DNA of 64,000 bases, from positions 35,100,501 to 35,164,500 of the forward strand of contig NW_024465885.1 of NCBI RefSeq assembly GCF_017591425.1, written 5' to 3'. Position 1 is the first letter of the stretch; the number at the start of each line of letters is the position of its first letter. The position numbers and the translations under genes are program-made. The stretch is from Ochotona curzoniae. Its lineage: Eukaryota > Chordata > Mammalia > Lagomorpha > Ochotonidae. The notes under the pieces are model-generated. The model was not told the DNA's origin. It worked only from the letters and a program-made list of their open reading frames with translations, and made no database searches. Below, one piece after another: positions 1 through 11,059 of the stretch.

Positions 1-179
1 AGGCCTGGATTCAGGCTCTTCATTCTGGCCACGGCAACCACGCCTGCTTATTTCCTGGAGCTTGCATTTGCAGAAATCAGGAATGGGCAGCTGAGCATTT
101 CAAATCCAGGAGCTCTAATAACAGATGCAGGCATACTAACCTGTGTTTTACACATCACACAGAATGTCCACCTCTGAAA

Positions 180-405
180 TGATACTCTTAATGGGGAACT
201 AAATAGTAGTAACTCAATTAGAGAAGATTAAAATTCTACAATGGTTGCTGGACTTTGTCCTTGCCTGCAATGATGGACATATGACTGTGTATGAAGAACT
301 ATATTTTAGTAATGATAAGGAGTAACTAGATTGGGGTGGTGATAAGGGAAATGCCAGGAGCCTATGGAACTGTATAATAAAATGATAATAATAATAAAAC
401 ATAAA
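180..405 (+). mobile_element. L1 LINE 3' tail
   Basis: Terminal part of an L1 3'UTR. Around 335-405 the order is a degraded G-rich stretch, then 'agcctatggaactgt', then an A/T-rich tail with AATAAAA and ATAATAATAAT. The same order occurs in the tails near 4.1 kb, 34.3 kb (reverse strand) and 43.7 kb. The upstream limit is unclear. Sequence from 1 to about 180 is not recognised. Confidence 0.6.
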
Positions 406-419
406 AAAATTTAAGAATT

Positions 420-1720
420 ATGCAATGATTGTTACTGTTTTAATTTATAATATTTAACTTATCATCCAAATCTAAAGAGGAAACACTAACATTTCATGCA
501 TTATCACCAAGCTATGTATACACATATACTAAAATTGTTACCTGCAGTAAATACTTGGATTATTATATTTATTGACCAGGATTTTGTAAACTTTTCAGAG
601 TAATTTTAGAAAATTTCCTGAAATTCTACTCGGCCTTTTGCAAAATTGTTTGATGGTTTTGCTGTTGTTGCTATGGTTGATTAAACACAGGTCGAATTTC
701 ACATTTTAGAGACTTGCAACTCAGTGAGTGAAAAATCTGGTACGCCGTCCCCTATCTGACTTGATTTGTGCTCTGAGATGTTTGCTCCAAAAGACCGACA
801 CTTAAGCCTTAACTGTTAGGCTCTGTCCTTAGAAAGTAGATACAGCATGAAAAGTGAAGTGGTAAAACCATGGTAAGAAGGCTACTATTGTTCTCACTTT
901 GATTAGTCTAAACAGGCAGTAGAAGACCAATGAGGCTAAAACAATTTCAGAAGGCATTTGTACTTGGTGTGGCTAGAAAATCTCAGGGATTTTTTAAAAG
1001 AATTCCCTCAAATTAATTACATGAAATGCACTATTTAAAAACTTACAAATTTCTCTATAGTCTGTCTTGGTTGCAAAGCACATAATAAGCAATCAATGCA
1101 AACAGAACACCCTAAACTTACCACCTTACCACTTTTTGATTTGTTTTCCATGAATATAAAGTACATCGTAGATTATTATATATCATAGTTACCTCACTGT
1201 GTTGTGGGAGTGTGTAAGACATTTGTTCTTTGTAACCATAGCTTGGTATTCTTTTTCCAAGTCATCTAACTTTTAAGCCTTCAATTTTATGAACATTTTT
1301 TTATAATCATTACACTAAATGTATGATAAGGGGAATAAATCACAAAATGAGAAATGTCACTTTGTCTCATACACTGGAACAGAAAAATCATGTAAGTGTA
1401 AAATGCACTATGAATATATGCACAAAATGATATGAGAAATAGTAAAGAGATAGACTTGCAGCTAGGTCAGTTTTTCAGTTTCTTGGATACACACTAAACT
1501 CTTGGAAAGCGACACAAAAAATTGCAAGCTATTGAGCAGAAATGCAAGGCTTTTAAAACTGCAAAACTGAACTGTTACAGATAATATAAAGACATTTGTC
1601 AAAGATTGTGCAACATTTTCTTATAATAGTTAGTAGATTGATTTACATCTTTCCCATGCTTAAATGATCACTAACCAATACTTGCAAACACAAAACAAAT
1701 GGGCGATAAGAAATTATTTC
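420..1720. other. AT-rich intergenic, nothing recognised
   Basis: No open frame, RNA gene or interspersed repeat could be recognised on either strand. Base composition is the AT-rich background of the window. Confidence 0.5.
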
Positions 1721-1722
1721 TA

Positions 1723-1855
1723 GAGGCCAGCCTTGTGGCAAAATCCCACTGTGTGGAATGCCAGCATCCCTTACTGGAGTACAAAATTCGATGCCTGTTC
1801 CTTTTTGTCAGATCTAGTTCTCTGCTAGCGTACTCAGGAGGCAGTGGGTAGACTC
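1723..1855 (+). mobile_element. Old, 3'-truncated CSINE
   Basis: Diverged 5' half of the lagomorph tRNA-derived SINE. 'gaggccagccttgtggca' matches the head, followed by a 'gccagcatccc' block and a 'gatctagttctctgct' block. It resembles the older rabbit-like subfamily more than the young copies in this window. The 3' half is missing or unrecognisable. Confidence 0.6.
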
Positions 1856-2028
1856 AGGGCCTTGAGCAGATTTGTATAATTAATGACTCCTGATTCCAGT
1901 CTGATCCTGCCTTGTCTGGTGTGGTGATTTGAGTCATGAAAGTCAGTTGGAAAATCATTTTCCTTCAGTACATCAGTCTGTGTTTCGATTTTAATGAATG
2001 GATAGGTCTTCAAAAATGCCATAGTTAG

Positions 2029-2360
2029 GGCCCGGCGCGGTGGCGCAAGTGGTTAAAGGTCCTCGCCTTGCACGCCCGGGATCCCATATGGGCACCGGTT
2101 CTAATCCCGGCAGCCCCGCTTCCCTTCCAGCTCCCTGCCTGTGGCCTGGGAAAGCAGTCGAGGACGGCCCAAAGCTTTGGGAACCTGCACCCGCGTGGGA
2201 GACCCGGAAGAGGCTCCTGGCTTCGGATCGGCATAGTATCGGCCCGTTCCGTTCACTTGGGGAGTGAATCATCGGACGGAAGATCTTCCTCTCTGTCTCT
2301 CCTCTCTGTATATCCGCCTTTCTAATGAAAAAATAATAAAAATAAATCTTAAAAAAAAAA
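2029..2360 (+). mobile_element. Full-length young CSINE with target-site duplication
   Basis: Complete tRNA-derived SINE transcribed by RNA polymerase III. The head is GGGCCCGGCGCGGTGG, the A-box-like region is at 2041-2054, and the B box ggttctaatcc is at 2097-2107. The body ends in a pyrimidine-rich stretch and an AATAAAAATAAATCTT-A(n) tail. It carries the diagnostic 'gcatagtatcggcc' shared with the copies at 12.57 and 55.73 kb. A 16-17 bp direct repeat, aaaatgccatagttag, flanks it (about 2013-2028 and 2358-2373), as expected from L1-driven target-primed insertion. Near-perfect flanks and little decay indicate recent insertion. Several short open frames overlap it but are incidental. Confidence 0.95.
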
Positions 2361-2930
2361 ATGCCATAGTTAGTTCTGTTTTAATGTAAATTAATGGGGT
2401 CATTGCCAAGGAGATCACAAGAAATTTGAATGCCCTTGAAGGCTGAGAACTCTGAGGTCCACCAGTTCTTATCAGATCTCCTGCGTAGGATTGAAGCAGC
2501 CCAGAGCCAGCACATAGGTCTTGATGACATTGGAACAACAGGCAGGAGCCTCGGGCAGCCCTCAGAGATAGAAGAACTGTAAATATCCTTCTGGTCTCAG
2601 GGGAGGAGCTTTCTCTGATCCTTATTTAGTTCCAACTTTGGCTCCCCATCCTCTCTGGCAATGACCATCAGGGTCACTCAGGAGCCCCATAATTAGCTCA
2701 GATAGAGAGAGAGACTATTATAGAAGATTTAAACAGACAGGACAAAGTCAGCTGGCCTATAATTAGCTCAGCCTGTACTTTACTGGTCAGGCTCCCGAAC
2801 GGGCATTACCTAGAACTCATGAGATTAGGAGGCAGGTTCAGTTGTTCCACACTAGTTAAGTTGTTGGAGATTTCTCCGTGCACCTACCTAAGATGGTTCT
2901 ACTTCTCAATAGTTAGTATATGGCTTGCTA
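2361..2930. other. Intergenic, unassigned
   Basis: About 570 bases of moderate GC. The phrase 'cataattagctcag' recurs in diverged form near 2690 and 2758, hinting at a short local duplication. No gene or named repeat could be assigned. Confidence 0.4.
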
Positions 2931-3650
2931 GAATAATAAATCAGTTTTGATTATCCTAAAATGCATGAAGTTCTGTAAAATCTCACCTGAATATTATAAA
3001 CAGCTAAATATAAATATAATCATTAAAAGAAAAGAGAAAGTAATAGCCACTCACCAAAACCAAAGGCATATGTGAAGATCATCCCAGTAAAGTAACAACA
3101 CAAGACTGAATTAAACATGAGCAACTCTAAAATGACAGGACAGAAATACCACCTATTCATATTAACCCTGAATGTAAATGGCTTAAACTCATAAATACAA
3201 TGGCATAATTTAGTAACCAGATTAAAAATACAAAACCCAGACCTGGCACAATAGCTTAATGGTTAAAAGTCCTCACCTTGCACACGCCGGGAGCCTATAT
3301 GGGTGCCGGTTCTAATCCTGGCTGCCCTGCTTCCCATCCAGTTCCCTGCCTGTGGTCTGGGAAAACAGTCCAGGATGGCCCAAAGCCTTGGGACCCTGCA
3401 CCTGCATGGGGGACCTGGAAGAGCTCCTGGCTTCTGGCTTAGAATTGGCGCAGCTCCAGCAGTTGTGCTCACTTGGGGAGTGAATCATCGGACGGAAGAT
3501 CTTCCTCTCTGTCTCTCCTCCTCTCTGTATATCTGGCTTTCCAATAAAAATAAATAAATCTTTAAAAAAATACAAAACCCATCTATCAGTTGCATACAGG
3601 AGACATAAGGCACCAACAAAGATCAACAGAAACTGCATCTCATGGATTTA
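2930..3650 (+). mobile_element. L1 ORF1/ORF2 junction and ORF2 N-terminus, split by a SINE
   Basis: The frame opening at 3117 reads MSNSKMTGQKYHLFILTLNV and continues NGLNS before a stop. It aligns by eye with the start of L1 ORF2p (MTG...ILTLNINGLN), the first strand of the AP-endonuclease domain that nicks target DNA. The upstream 190 bases resemble the inter-ORF region. A CSINE (3240-3570) interrupts it; the L1 resumes at about 3582 with an endonuclease-like segment and then decays. Dead fragment with stops. Confidence 0.75.
3240..3570 (+). mobile_element. Full-length CSINE inserted in L1
   Basis: Complete CSINE of the longer subfamily: 'ccagctccctgcctgtgg' body, 'gcagctccagcagttgtgct' block and an AATAAAAATAAATAAATCTTT tail. 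It is flanked by a perfect 16-bp duplication, aaaaatacaaaaccca (3224-3239 and 3566-3581), whose target is the L1 ORF2 fragment. The SINE is therefore younger than that L1. Confidence 0.95.
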
Positions 3651-3659
3651 AATGTTTTT

Positions 3660-4195
3660 GTTTTTATTTTCATTCCTTCAGAGCAGTTTTTTCTCATTGA
3701 TGTCTTCACTTACTCATAAGTCATACCATGTCCTCAAGAAGGTTCTTGATATTGCTGTTTGTTGTTTCAGCTACATATTAGTCACTCAGTATCATGTTAT
3801 TTAACTCAATTGTACTATAAATTCTTGTTTTTCTTCCTGTTCCTGACTTTGTATTACAGGTTTCATTTAAGGGGATGTATAGTAACTGTAATGGAGACTT
3901 TAATATTCAGATGTGAGGATATAATGCAGTATGCATCTACATTTCCAGATCAGTGATAGACTCCCAACAAAACTGTTAACTATAGCTTGACAATAGGATT
4001 CTGCTGGACTCTCTGCCATTATCCATGCCCATATGGACTGTTTACAAGGAACTATACTACTGTGTAAATATGGGGAAAATCAGTTTGGGTAGAACTCTTA
4101 GGGAGGGTTGGGGAGGGAAATTCCAAAACCTATAGCTCTAAATTATAAAATAATAATTTAAAAATGAAATAATAAAAATTAATTAATTATTGGGG
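3660..4195 (+). mobile_element. L1 3'UTR and 3' end
   Basis: The 3' terminus runs about 4060-4195, with 'gggagggttggggaggga', 'aacctatagctctaaatt' and AATAAT/AATAAA tail blocks. Upstream, 3690-3870 reads as the reverse complement of an L1 ORF2-like segment. 3781-3795 is the exact reverse complement of 15454-15468, inside another L1 tail. The same arrangement recurs in other tails here, so it may be a normal part of this L1 family's 3'UTR. No intact coding sequence. Confidence 0.7.
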
Positions 4196-4199
4196 TCAT

Positions 4200-5785
4200 G
4201 GAGGACACTTTATTTTGGATCAAATAAATACTTGATCTTTATTTAGAAAGGTAAATACAAAGTGCATTCTCAACGTGCATAAGCTAGAAATACTTTATTG
4301 AGTAGACACTTGCATGGCGTGCTGGGAGGAAAGCCAACTTGGTGAGGAAAGATTTGTTATTCCACAAAGCAGCATCTTGGGCTCTAAAGAGTAGTCGACA
4401 TTTCTGTAACAGCTTGATTAGTTTAAATGGTTGAAAATATTAAATGATGTGGTGCCTATTTCATTTTTCAGTTGAAAGTGTTTTTGTTGTTGTTGTTGTT
4501 TTGCTTTGCTTATCCATAAGAAAGAATGAGGAGGATTAGCTTTTTTATAGGCACATAGTGCTAAATTTTAATCATTGTGTAATTTCTTCCTGGCAACATT
4601 ATCTAAAGATTGCATATCACCAAGTTACATTTTTTAGGTCCATCAAAAAGTAAGGTTAGAGAGCTAAATAAATTCTTTTTTTACAAAAAAACATCATTTT
4701 ATATTAGAGACATTCGATCTCACTATTTCTGTGCAAGTAGATCAGAATAATAAATCTGTTATCACACCCCTTTGGATTGAACAAGAGGGTAACATGAGGA
4801 CAAGGAATAGGAAAGTTAAATATAACTAAGTGCAAATTGTGATTTTGAATACTGAATTTCCAATTTTTGAATTTTTTCAATAGTGAGAAAAACAAAAATT
4901 GAGACTATTCTCCAACTTGTGGGTAAGGTAAACATAAGTAAATGCCAAACATCTTCACCACCAACAGAAATTCTTAACTTCCTCGTCTTAACATCAGGCC
5001 AAACTGTGAAAAAAGAAACCTGTTTTTTTAAACAAAAATTTGCATTGAACAGCGCTTCAATGTGTGTGAAATGCAAGTTCTATTGATGTTCCCTTTTTCA
5101 TACTTGCTCAGATGATTTGTCATACCCATCTCCAAGCTTATGAAAAGTTTAGCTACTTATTTTTACAATAGCTTAAAATTGTATACAGAAAATATCTAAG
5201 CTTCTTTGATTGTTGTTTTAATCTAGCAAAATACACATTCAAAATCTAAGAAAGAGTAGAGATGAATGCTCTCATTTGAACCCTGACAGTGAGATAAAGA
5301 CAGCACGTGCAACGCTTTGCTCTTGTGTTTGCATTTTACTTCTGCTGATTCTGGATTTTCTTTCAAATATGACATAGACGTACGATTTTAAAATCCTCCT
5401 CTAGGGAGTTTTAGATCTCAATTACTATTACTCATATTTACTGCTGACCATTTTATTGGTTCTAAATACATTTGCTAAGCTAAACTACATTAAAATTTTA
5501 CCTTATACAAATTGGAGCCAGCAATAATCATGAAATGAGATAAAAGTAACGAAAAGCAAGAAAATATTCACCATGACAATGAAGATACCAGTAGTTAACT
5601 TTGAGGGGAAAATGGGTTTTACCGGTAAGAAGCATATAGCTGTCTTCAGATATCTCATACTGTCTTTTTAAATCATGTAGAATTCACACATCAATGTTAT
5701 ATGTTATGCATATTTAAATATTACAAAGTTGAAAATTTTGGCTAATGATAATTTTTTAAGCTTGGAAATAAAAAAGTGATTTTTT
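4200..5785. other. AT-rich intergenic with a short GTT microsatellite
   Basis: Contains (GTT)n at about 4484-4501. Otherwise it is unassigned AT-rich sequence; open frames here are under 90 codons and match no family I recognise. Confidence 0.45.
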
Positions 5786-5789
5786 TTTT

Positions 5790-6115
5790 AATTGCAGTAA
5801 CAACTATCTGGGTAAAGTATTTCTTTTTTCTTTCTGTATTATTTTACTTTTAATTATATGACACAATTCCAAAGGCTCTTGCATTTCCTTTGCCCCTTTC
5901 CAAAATGCCTCCCCACAACTGCTTTATAACTGCTTTCCCCCATGTTATTACAATGGCATAATGTTTCACATACAGTAATAATCCAACATTATGTCATCTA
6001 AGTGTATCCTGACATTGTGGGTACAGATATATCCAATATTTTCTTTGATATAAAAGTAGAATATACACTGAATTTTATCTTCCCAGCTGGATATGACATA
6101 TATATATTCTTAATT
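5790..6115 (-). mobile_element. L1 3' end, minus strand
   Basis: Reading the minus strand gives the L1 tail order seen elsewhere: a 'gtacagatatatccaat'-type block, a G-rich stretch, an 'agcctttgg'-type block, then the tail at about 5790. The element resumes after the SINE at 6118-6425, which interrupts it. Confidence 0.65.
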
Positions 6116-6117
6116 TG

Positions 6118-6425
6118 AAAGTTAGATATATAGAGAGGAGGCGAGACAGAGGGAAAGATCTTCTGCCATTAATTCACTTCCCAATCGACCATTATGGCCA
6201 GAGCTGTGCCGATCTAAAACCAGGAGCCAGGAACTCTTTCCAATATCCCACATGGGTGCAGGATTCCAAGACATTGGGCCATCCTTGACTGCTTTCTCAG
6301 GCCGCAACCAGGGAGCTAGATGGGAAGTGGGGCTGCCAGAATTATTACCCGTGACCAAATGGGATTCTGGCATGTTCAAAGCAAGTACTTTAAATGCTAG
6401 GCCACAGCACTATGCCCTAGATATG
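6118..6425 (-). mobile_element. CSINE, minus strand, inside L1
   Basis: Nearly complete but diverged. Read in reverse, the 'gagaggag...gacagag' pyrimidine-rich 3' region comes first, then 'gggagctagatgggaagtgg', ending with 'taggccacagcactatgcccta' (the tRNA-like head). It splits the minus-strand L1 3'UTR. Flanking duplications are not clear. Confidence 0.85.
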
Positions 6426-7450
6426 ATAGTTTCTATTACAGAGTTGCTATACCCTCCTTTCAATAAGAATCCATAAGACAAATCAGCAGCAGGAATAAAT
6501 TTTAAAAACTTTATCACACTATGGAGTTAAATAGCATGCTACTGAATAACCAAAGTATCACTGAAGCAATGAAAAAAAAACAAAACCAAAACGAAAAATC
6601 TTCCCGGAGAAAATGATGCTAATGTATGACCTATGAGTCAGTGAAGAATTTAATTCAATGAAATAAACTATTTTGAAAAAATGAAAACAAAAACAAAAAT
6701 ATCAAAACCAGTGAGTTGCAGCAAACACAATATTGAAAAGGATGTTGATCTTATAATTTGCCTGAAGGTTGCCTTATATCAGAGAGAACACCTGCTATTT
6801 GTCTTTTTGTTACTGACTTATTTCACTAAGCCTATGGTTAGGACCATTTGGTTGCATGGTAGAATGTTATGCTTTTTAATGGCTGTAATGCTTTTCATGA
6901 AATAGAAGCACCACGATTTCTTTATTCATTCCTCTTTTGATGAGTGTCTCAGTTGTTCCCATGTCTTTGCTATTGTAAATTGTGCTGCTACAATATAAGA
7001 TTTCAGATTCTTTCTCATATACAGATTTCATTTCCTTTGGATGTATTCATAAGAATGGGATAGCTGAGCAAGGAGGGTACCTTTCTCCACACAGCCACGC
7101 AGGCTAGAGTTCTGAATGGAGGCGAATCTCACTGGAGCTAGGTGGAAACTCAATGTGGTTTGCATTTGTATCTCTCTAACAGCTAGGGAGCCTGAGCATT
7201 TTTTACTTTGTCCATCAGCAAATTCAATTCATTCTTTCGAATATTGTCTATTCATTTCCTTCGCCCATTTCCTCTGAGAAAAAAAATGTTTTTGTGAATT
7301 GGATTGGGGTTGTGCAGACTCTATATTACTCTTGGTAAAATAGACATTTTAATGATATTGATCTTACCAAGCCAGGAACATGGTAAATTCTCCAAATTAC
7401 TGCACTCCTTTTAAAATATTTTATAGTTTTCATCATAGAGTCGTTACACA
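6426..7450 (-). mobile_element. L1 ORF2 end and 3'UTR, minus strand
   Basis: 7320-7440 is the antisense of the ORF2 C-terminal region ('aatgatattgatcttaccaa'). 6800-7250 is the antisense of the mammalian L1 3' region ('gtctttttgttactgactta', 'gtaaattgtgctgctacaat'). 6500-6760 reads as ORF2-like on the plus strand and contains a 20-mer (6627-6646) shared exactly with 15543-15562. Stops throughout; non-functional. Confidence 0.75.
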
Positions 7451-7464
7451 TACTTAGATAGATT

Positions 7465-7575
7465 AATTCCTCCTCCTCCTCTACTTCCTCTTTTTTTTCT
7501 TTTTTTTGGATTAATGCGCTGGCAGGAAATCCGTTATGTTGATTTTCTCAAAAAAAAAATTTTTTTTTTTGTATT
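7465..7575. repeat. Pyrimidine-rich and poly(A)/poly(T) low-complexity tract
   Basis: TCC repeats near 7470-7490, T runs at 7490-7508, then an A(9)-T(11) junction around 7550-7570. It sits between two L1 pieces and may be decayed tail sequence. Confidence 0.7.
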
Positions 7576-7865
7576 CACTTCATACAAGAATTGACTGCAC
7601 CAGCTCATTTTCCCTTTCCTTTTTTCCTGGAATAACTTTTTTCATCCTTTCACTTTACGTCTTTGCTGATATTTGTTGGTGATATTTGTCTCTTGTAGCA
7701 AACAGATAGAGGGCTTTTGTGCTGTTCTTGTTTGTTTGGTTGCATGATTATTTTTAACCAGTTCACTGATACATGATGTTTGCCTGATGTGTATAAGCCA
7801 TTTACAATCAATGATGATATGGATAGGTGGCAGTTTGGTCCTGTTGTTTTAGAAATGGGTTGTTC
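7576..7865 (-). mobile_element. L1 ORF2 N-terminal fragment, minus strand
   Basis: In the minus strand a segment near 7800 translates to CHLSISSLIVNGL, matching the YHLFILTLNVNGL start of ORF2p at 3.14 kb. It is followed by an endonuclease-like run ('ctacaagagacaaatatca'). Short dead fragment. Confidence 0.6.
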
Positions 7866-7867
7866 TT

Positions 7868-7912
7868 GGGCCTCGCCTAGTGGCTAAAGTCCTTGCCTGA
7901 TGTGCCTCTAGA
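7868..7912 (+). mobile_element. CSINE 5' fragment
   Basis: Only the tRNA-like head is left: 'gggcctcgcctagtggctaa' followed by 'agtccttgcctgatgtgcc'. It stops abruptly where L1-like sequence starts. Confidence 0.6.
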
Positions 7913-7914
7913 CT

Positions 7915-8335
7915 GCTACAAATTACTAATGTGTCACTAGAGCAATGGAAAATATAATCCAAACTTTCTTGTAGAAATAGATGCTACTACATTATGCATG
8001 TAATGCTGAAGAAATTACAATAAAGGGAAAACAGCTTCACCCATGAGAAGTAGCAAAAACAGTGTTGAAGGGAATATTTACAACGTCACGTGCCTACAAG
8101 CAATCAAAAATTCTCTTGAAGATGATCAATGAATGAGTCACAAGAGCTTATTGAGAAAGATACAAATGACTAAGAAGTGCAAAAAAGTAAAATTCACTGC
8201 AAAATGATTAGATTTGACACTACAAAACTGCACATTGAAGCTAGAAAAGAAGGTGAAGAAAAAAAAAAAAAAGCCCTCAGCAGTATTAGCATTGAGTATC
8301 AACTGGGGACAACCACATAAAACTGGAGATGAAAG
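7915..8335. mobile_element. L1-derived segment (ORF2-like on the plus strand)
   Basis: The plus strand resembles the ORF2 linker between endonuclease and reverse transcriptase ('agtagcaaaaacagtgttga' followed by 'cctacaagcaatcaaaaatt'). It adjoins a minus-strand L1 3'UTR. The same pairing occurs at 6.5 and 15.5 kb, so it may belong to that element's 3'UTR rather than to a separate insertion. Confidence 0.55.
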
Positions 8336-8344
8336 AGTCGCCAT

Positions 8345-10490
8345 GGTCAGTGTTACAGATTGTTATTTTGTTGTTGTCTATGTATACTTAGAAACGTCAT
8401 TGGGAGTCTATCTTCATTCCTTAGTAGATGTCTTCTGTTTATTTTCCTTTTTTCCTGGTAGTCTGGTCTCCATTATGTCTTTTGTTTGTGGGTTTACATG
8501 TGTGTTTGTTCTCTCTTTATTGTTGTTGCTGTTGCTATGTTTTGATTTGTTTTGGGATGAAAGATGTCTTACATTAGGGTGCACATATAATATCTGTCCT
8601 TTTGGATTTGGCTCAATTCACTTAGCATAATGTCTAGTTGGGTCAGTTTGGATGTCAACAATTGAATTCAAGTCTCCTTAAGAGCTGAATACTATTCCCT
8701 ATTCCATAGAGTACATGAACTACAGTTTCTTTATGCAGTCTGCTTACAATGGACATCTAAGTTGTCTCTATATTTATGCAATTGTTGATTGTGCTACAAT
8801 GAATATAGGGGTACAAGTTGCTTTGTCATGCATCAGATTCTTTAGATATATTCCCAGCAGTGCGTTTGCTTGGTCATATGGTAGGTGAATTTTCAGTTGC
8901 TCAGTATTCTCTATATTGATTTCCATAGCAGCTGTATCAGCCTTCAGTCTCACCAGCAGTGAAGTAGGTTTCATTTGGTTCCCTTCATCCCAACCAGCAG
9001 GTGTTTCTGATAGTTTTTTCCATGTGTGCCATTGACACTAGAGTTAAGTGGAGCTTCAGTGCTTTTTCCCCCCTTATTAGTAAGAAGGATAACCATTTTT
9101 TTTCACATGTCTGATAGCCATTTTGATTTATTCCTTTGAAAAGTACCTGCTCATTTCTTTCCCACATTTCTTAACCAGTTTGTTCCTTTTGTTGGAATAG
9201 TTATTCTGGCGTTATTTGTCTATTCTGGATATTAGACTCTCTATTGTGTAATGTGCAAAGATTTTCTCCTATTCTCTTCGTTGCTTTTTTACTTTGTGGA
9301 TCATTTCATGTGCTGTGCAGAAGCTTCTTAGTTTGATGTAACTCCGTTTGTTTATTTTGGTTTGACTACCTTTGCTGGGGGTGGTTTTTCTAGAAAGTCT
9401 TTTCCTGCACCTATATCTTGTAGAGTATTTCCTAGGTTTTCATTGAAAAATTTCATGGTTTCTTAGGTGTAGGTTTGGGTCCTTTATCAATTCAGATTTA
9501 ATCTTTGTGTTTGGTGAAAGGTGCGAACTTGTTTGTTGTTTCTGAAGGCTGCTATCCACGTATCCCAACAACATCTATTGAGGGGACTTTTTTTGTTCTA
9601 TTGTTGAAGATAAGATGGCTGTACTTGTGTGGTCTTCTTTCTGATGTTTCTCATCTGCTCCGTTGGTCTTTTCTATTTCTGTACCAGTGTGTTGGTTGTC
9701 TTGATTTCTACCCACCTGTAATATATCTAAAGGTCTGAGATTATGATCCTTCCAGCCTACTTCTTATTCGCTAGGATTTTTTTTGGCTGTTTTTGTGTTT
9801 CCAGATGAACTTTTACACAATTTTTTTCCAGACCTGTGAAGAATAATCTTGCTAGTTTGAATGGAATCATGTTGAAATTGTATGTTTCTTTTGGTAATAC
9901 GGACATTTTGATGATATTGACTCTATCTCTCCAGTAACATTGTATATTCCCTCCCATACTTTTTTAAAGTTTCCTATTTTTTAATGTTTTGTAATTTTTC
10001 TCATATAAGTCCTTCATGTCTTTAGATAAGTTATTATAGTATTTTAGTATCTTCTCTTTAATTTTGAAGAGTACAATACTGATTAGTTCTTTTTCAAGTC
10101 TGATTTGTTTACATACACTACGGCCATTGATTTGTGTTCATTTATTTTGTACGCTGTGACTTTAAAATTCATATAAGCTCTAGTAGTCTGCTTATTGAGA
10201 CTTTGGTTCTCCTATGTATGGAATTATATCATCTAATTGCTGATTTTAGTAGGAAAGTTTCCAATCATTTTCCGTTCAGTATTATGCTGGCTTTGTTTAT
10301 TTTATTTTATTTTCAATAAATTGATTTCATTATGTTACGCAATGTTCCTCTATGTCTACCTTTGTTAAGGTTATTAGCATGAAATTGTGCCGAATTTTAC
10401 CAAACATTTTCTCTGTGTCTAATGAAACTATGATATGAGTTTTTTTCTTCAGTTGCTTGATGCGGTGTATCACATTCTGTAACAGATTCA
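8345..10490 (-). mobile_element. L1 LINE: reverse transcriptase to 3'UTR, minus strand, decayed
   Basis: Longest L1 piece in the window. Reading right to left on the minus strand, 10480-10370 gives a segment with SLDTEKMFGKI, matching the motif A region of L1 reverse transcriptase (SIDAEKAFDKI in human L1). 9957-9757 contains the conserved RVNIIKMSVLPK...YNFNMIPFKL stretch of the ORF2 C-terminal half. 9450-9050 is the familiar antisense 'gctgtgcagaagcttcttag' region. 8970-8580 is the 3'UTR. Many stops and frameshifts; not active. It is 5'-truncated at about 10490, where a SINE begins. Confidence 0.85.
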
Positions 10491-10690
10491 CAGAGAGACC
10501 AGTTCACTTCCCAAATATCCGTAATGGTTCTAGCTGAGCTCATCTGAAACCCCGGAGCCTCTTTCTAGCATCTGATGTAAAAACAGTGCCCTAATTACTT
10601 TGGCAATCCTCCATTGCTTTCCCATGCAATAGGCAGGAGGTTGGATGGGAAGTGGAGCAGCTGGGACACAAATCAGAGAAAATATAGGGT
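10490..10690 (-). mobile_element. Old CSINE, minus strand
   Basis: Diverged reverse copy: 'cagttcacttcccaaatatc', then 'cattgctttcccatgcaata', then 'ggatgggaagtggagcagct'. The tRNA-like head is lost near 10690. Confidence 0.7.
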
Positions 10691-10734
10691 GTCTTCATGG
10701 AAGACTCAATAACACAGGTTTAAATATAATTTAA

Positions 10735-11058
10735 GAGCTATTTATTTTATTTGAAATCAGAACTAGAGAGAGTCAAAGGGAAAGAGAGAAATCGAAAGAG
10801 AGAGAGAGGAAGACAGAGAGAGAGACAGAGAGAAAACCTTTCAAATGGCCTTAATAGACCAAGCTCGCTGATCCAAGGCTGGGAACCAGAAACTTCTTCA
10901 AGCTTTCCCATCTGAACGCAGTGAATAAGGTTTTGGGCCATCTTCTCAACATCAAGGATCTGGATCAGAAGTAGAGGAGGCTGAACTCAGGCAGCTGGCC
11001 ATGTATGATGACACTGTTCTAGACAGAGAACTAGCCTGTTGTACCACCACATAGTCCC
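10735..11058 (-). mobile_element. Old CSINE, minus strand, GA-rich 3' region
   Basis: Begins with a decayed tail (tatttattttatttgaaa), then an expanded GA-rich stretch (10765-10835) from the CT-rich 3' region of the SINE. 'gggccatcttctcaacatc' and a tRNA-like head near 11035-11058 follow. The 64-codon frame here encodes only the CT-repeat (Leu/Ser-rich) and is incidental. Confidence 0.75.
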
Positions 11059-11059
11059 C

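Noticed and set aside
521..545. 17-base match to U6 snRNA ('acatatactaaaattg')
   Set aside because: Neither the upstream nor downstream U6 sequence follows; probably chance.
2041..2110. tRNA-like A and B boxes, as possible tRNA genes
   Set aside because: They are the heads of SINEs. No cloverleaf or anticodon arm is intact.
6500..8335. Sense ORF2 fragments next to antisense 3'UTR, first read as twin-priming inversions
   Set aside because: The order is wrong for twin priming (the inverted part would be at the 5' side), and the same pairing recurs in several tails, so a shared 3'UTR feature is the better reading.
8214..8630. 138-codon plus-strand frame with hydrophobic stretches
   Set aside because: It runs from an L1 ORF2-like piece into antisense L1 3'UTR. 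Hydrophobicity comes from T-rich codons.
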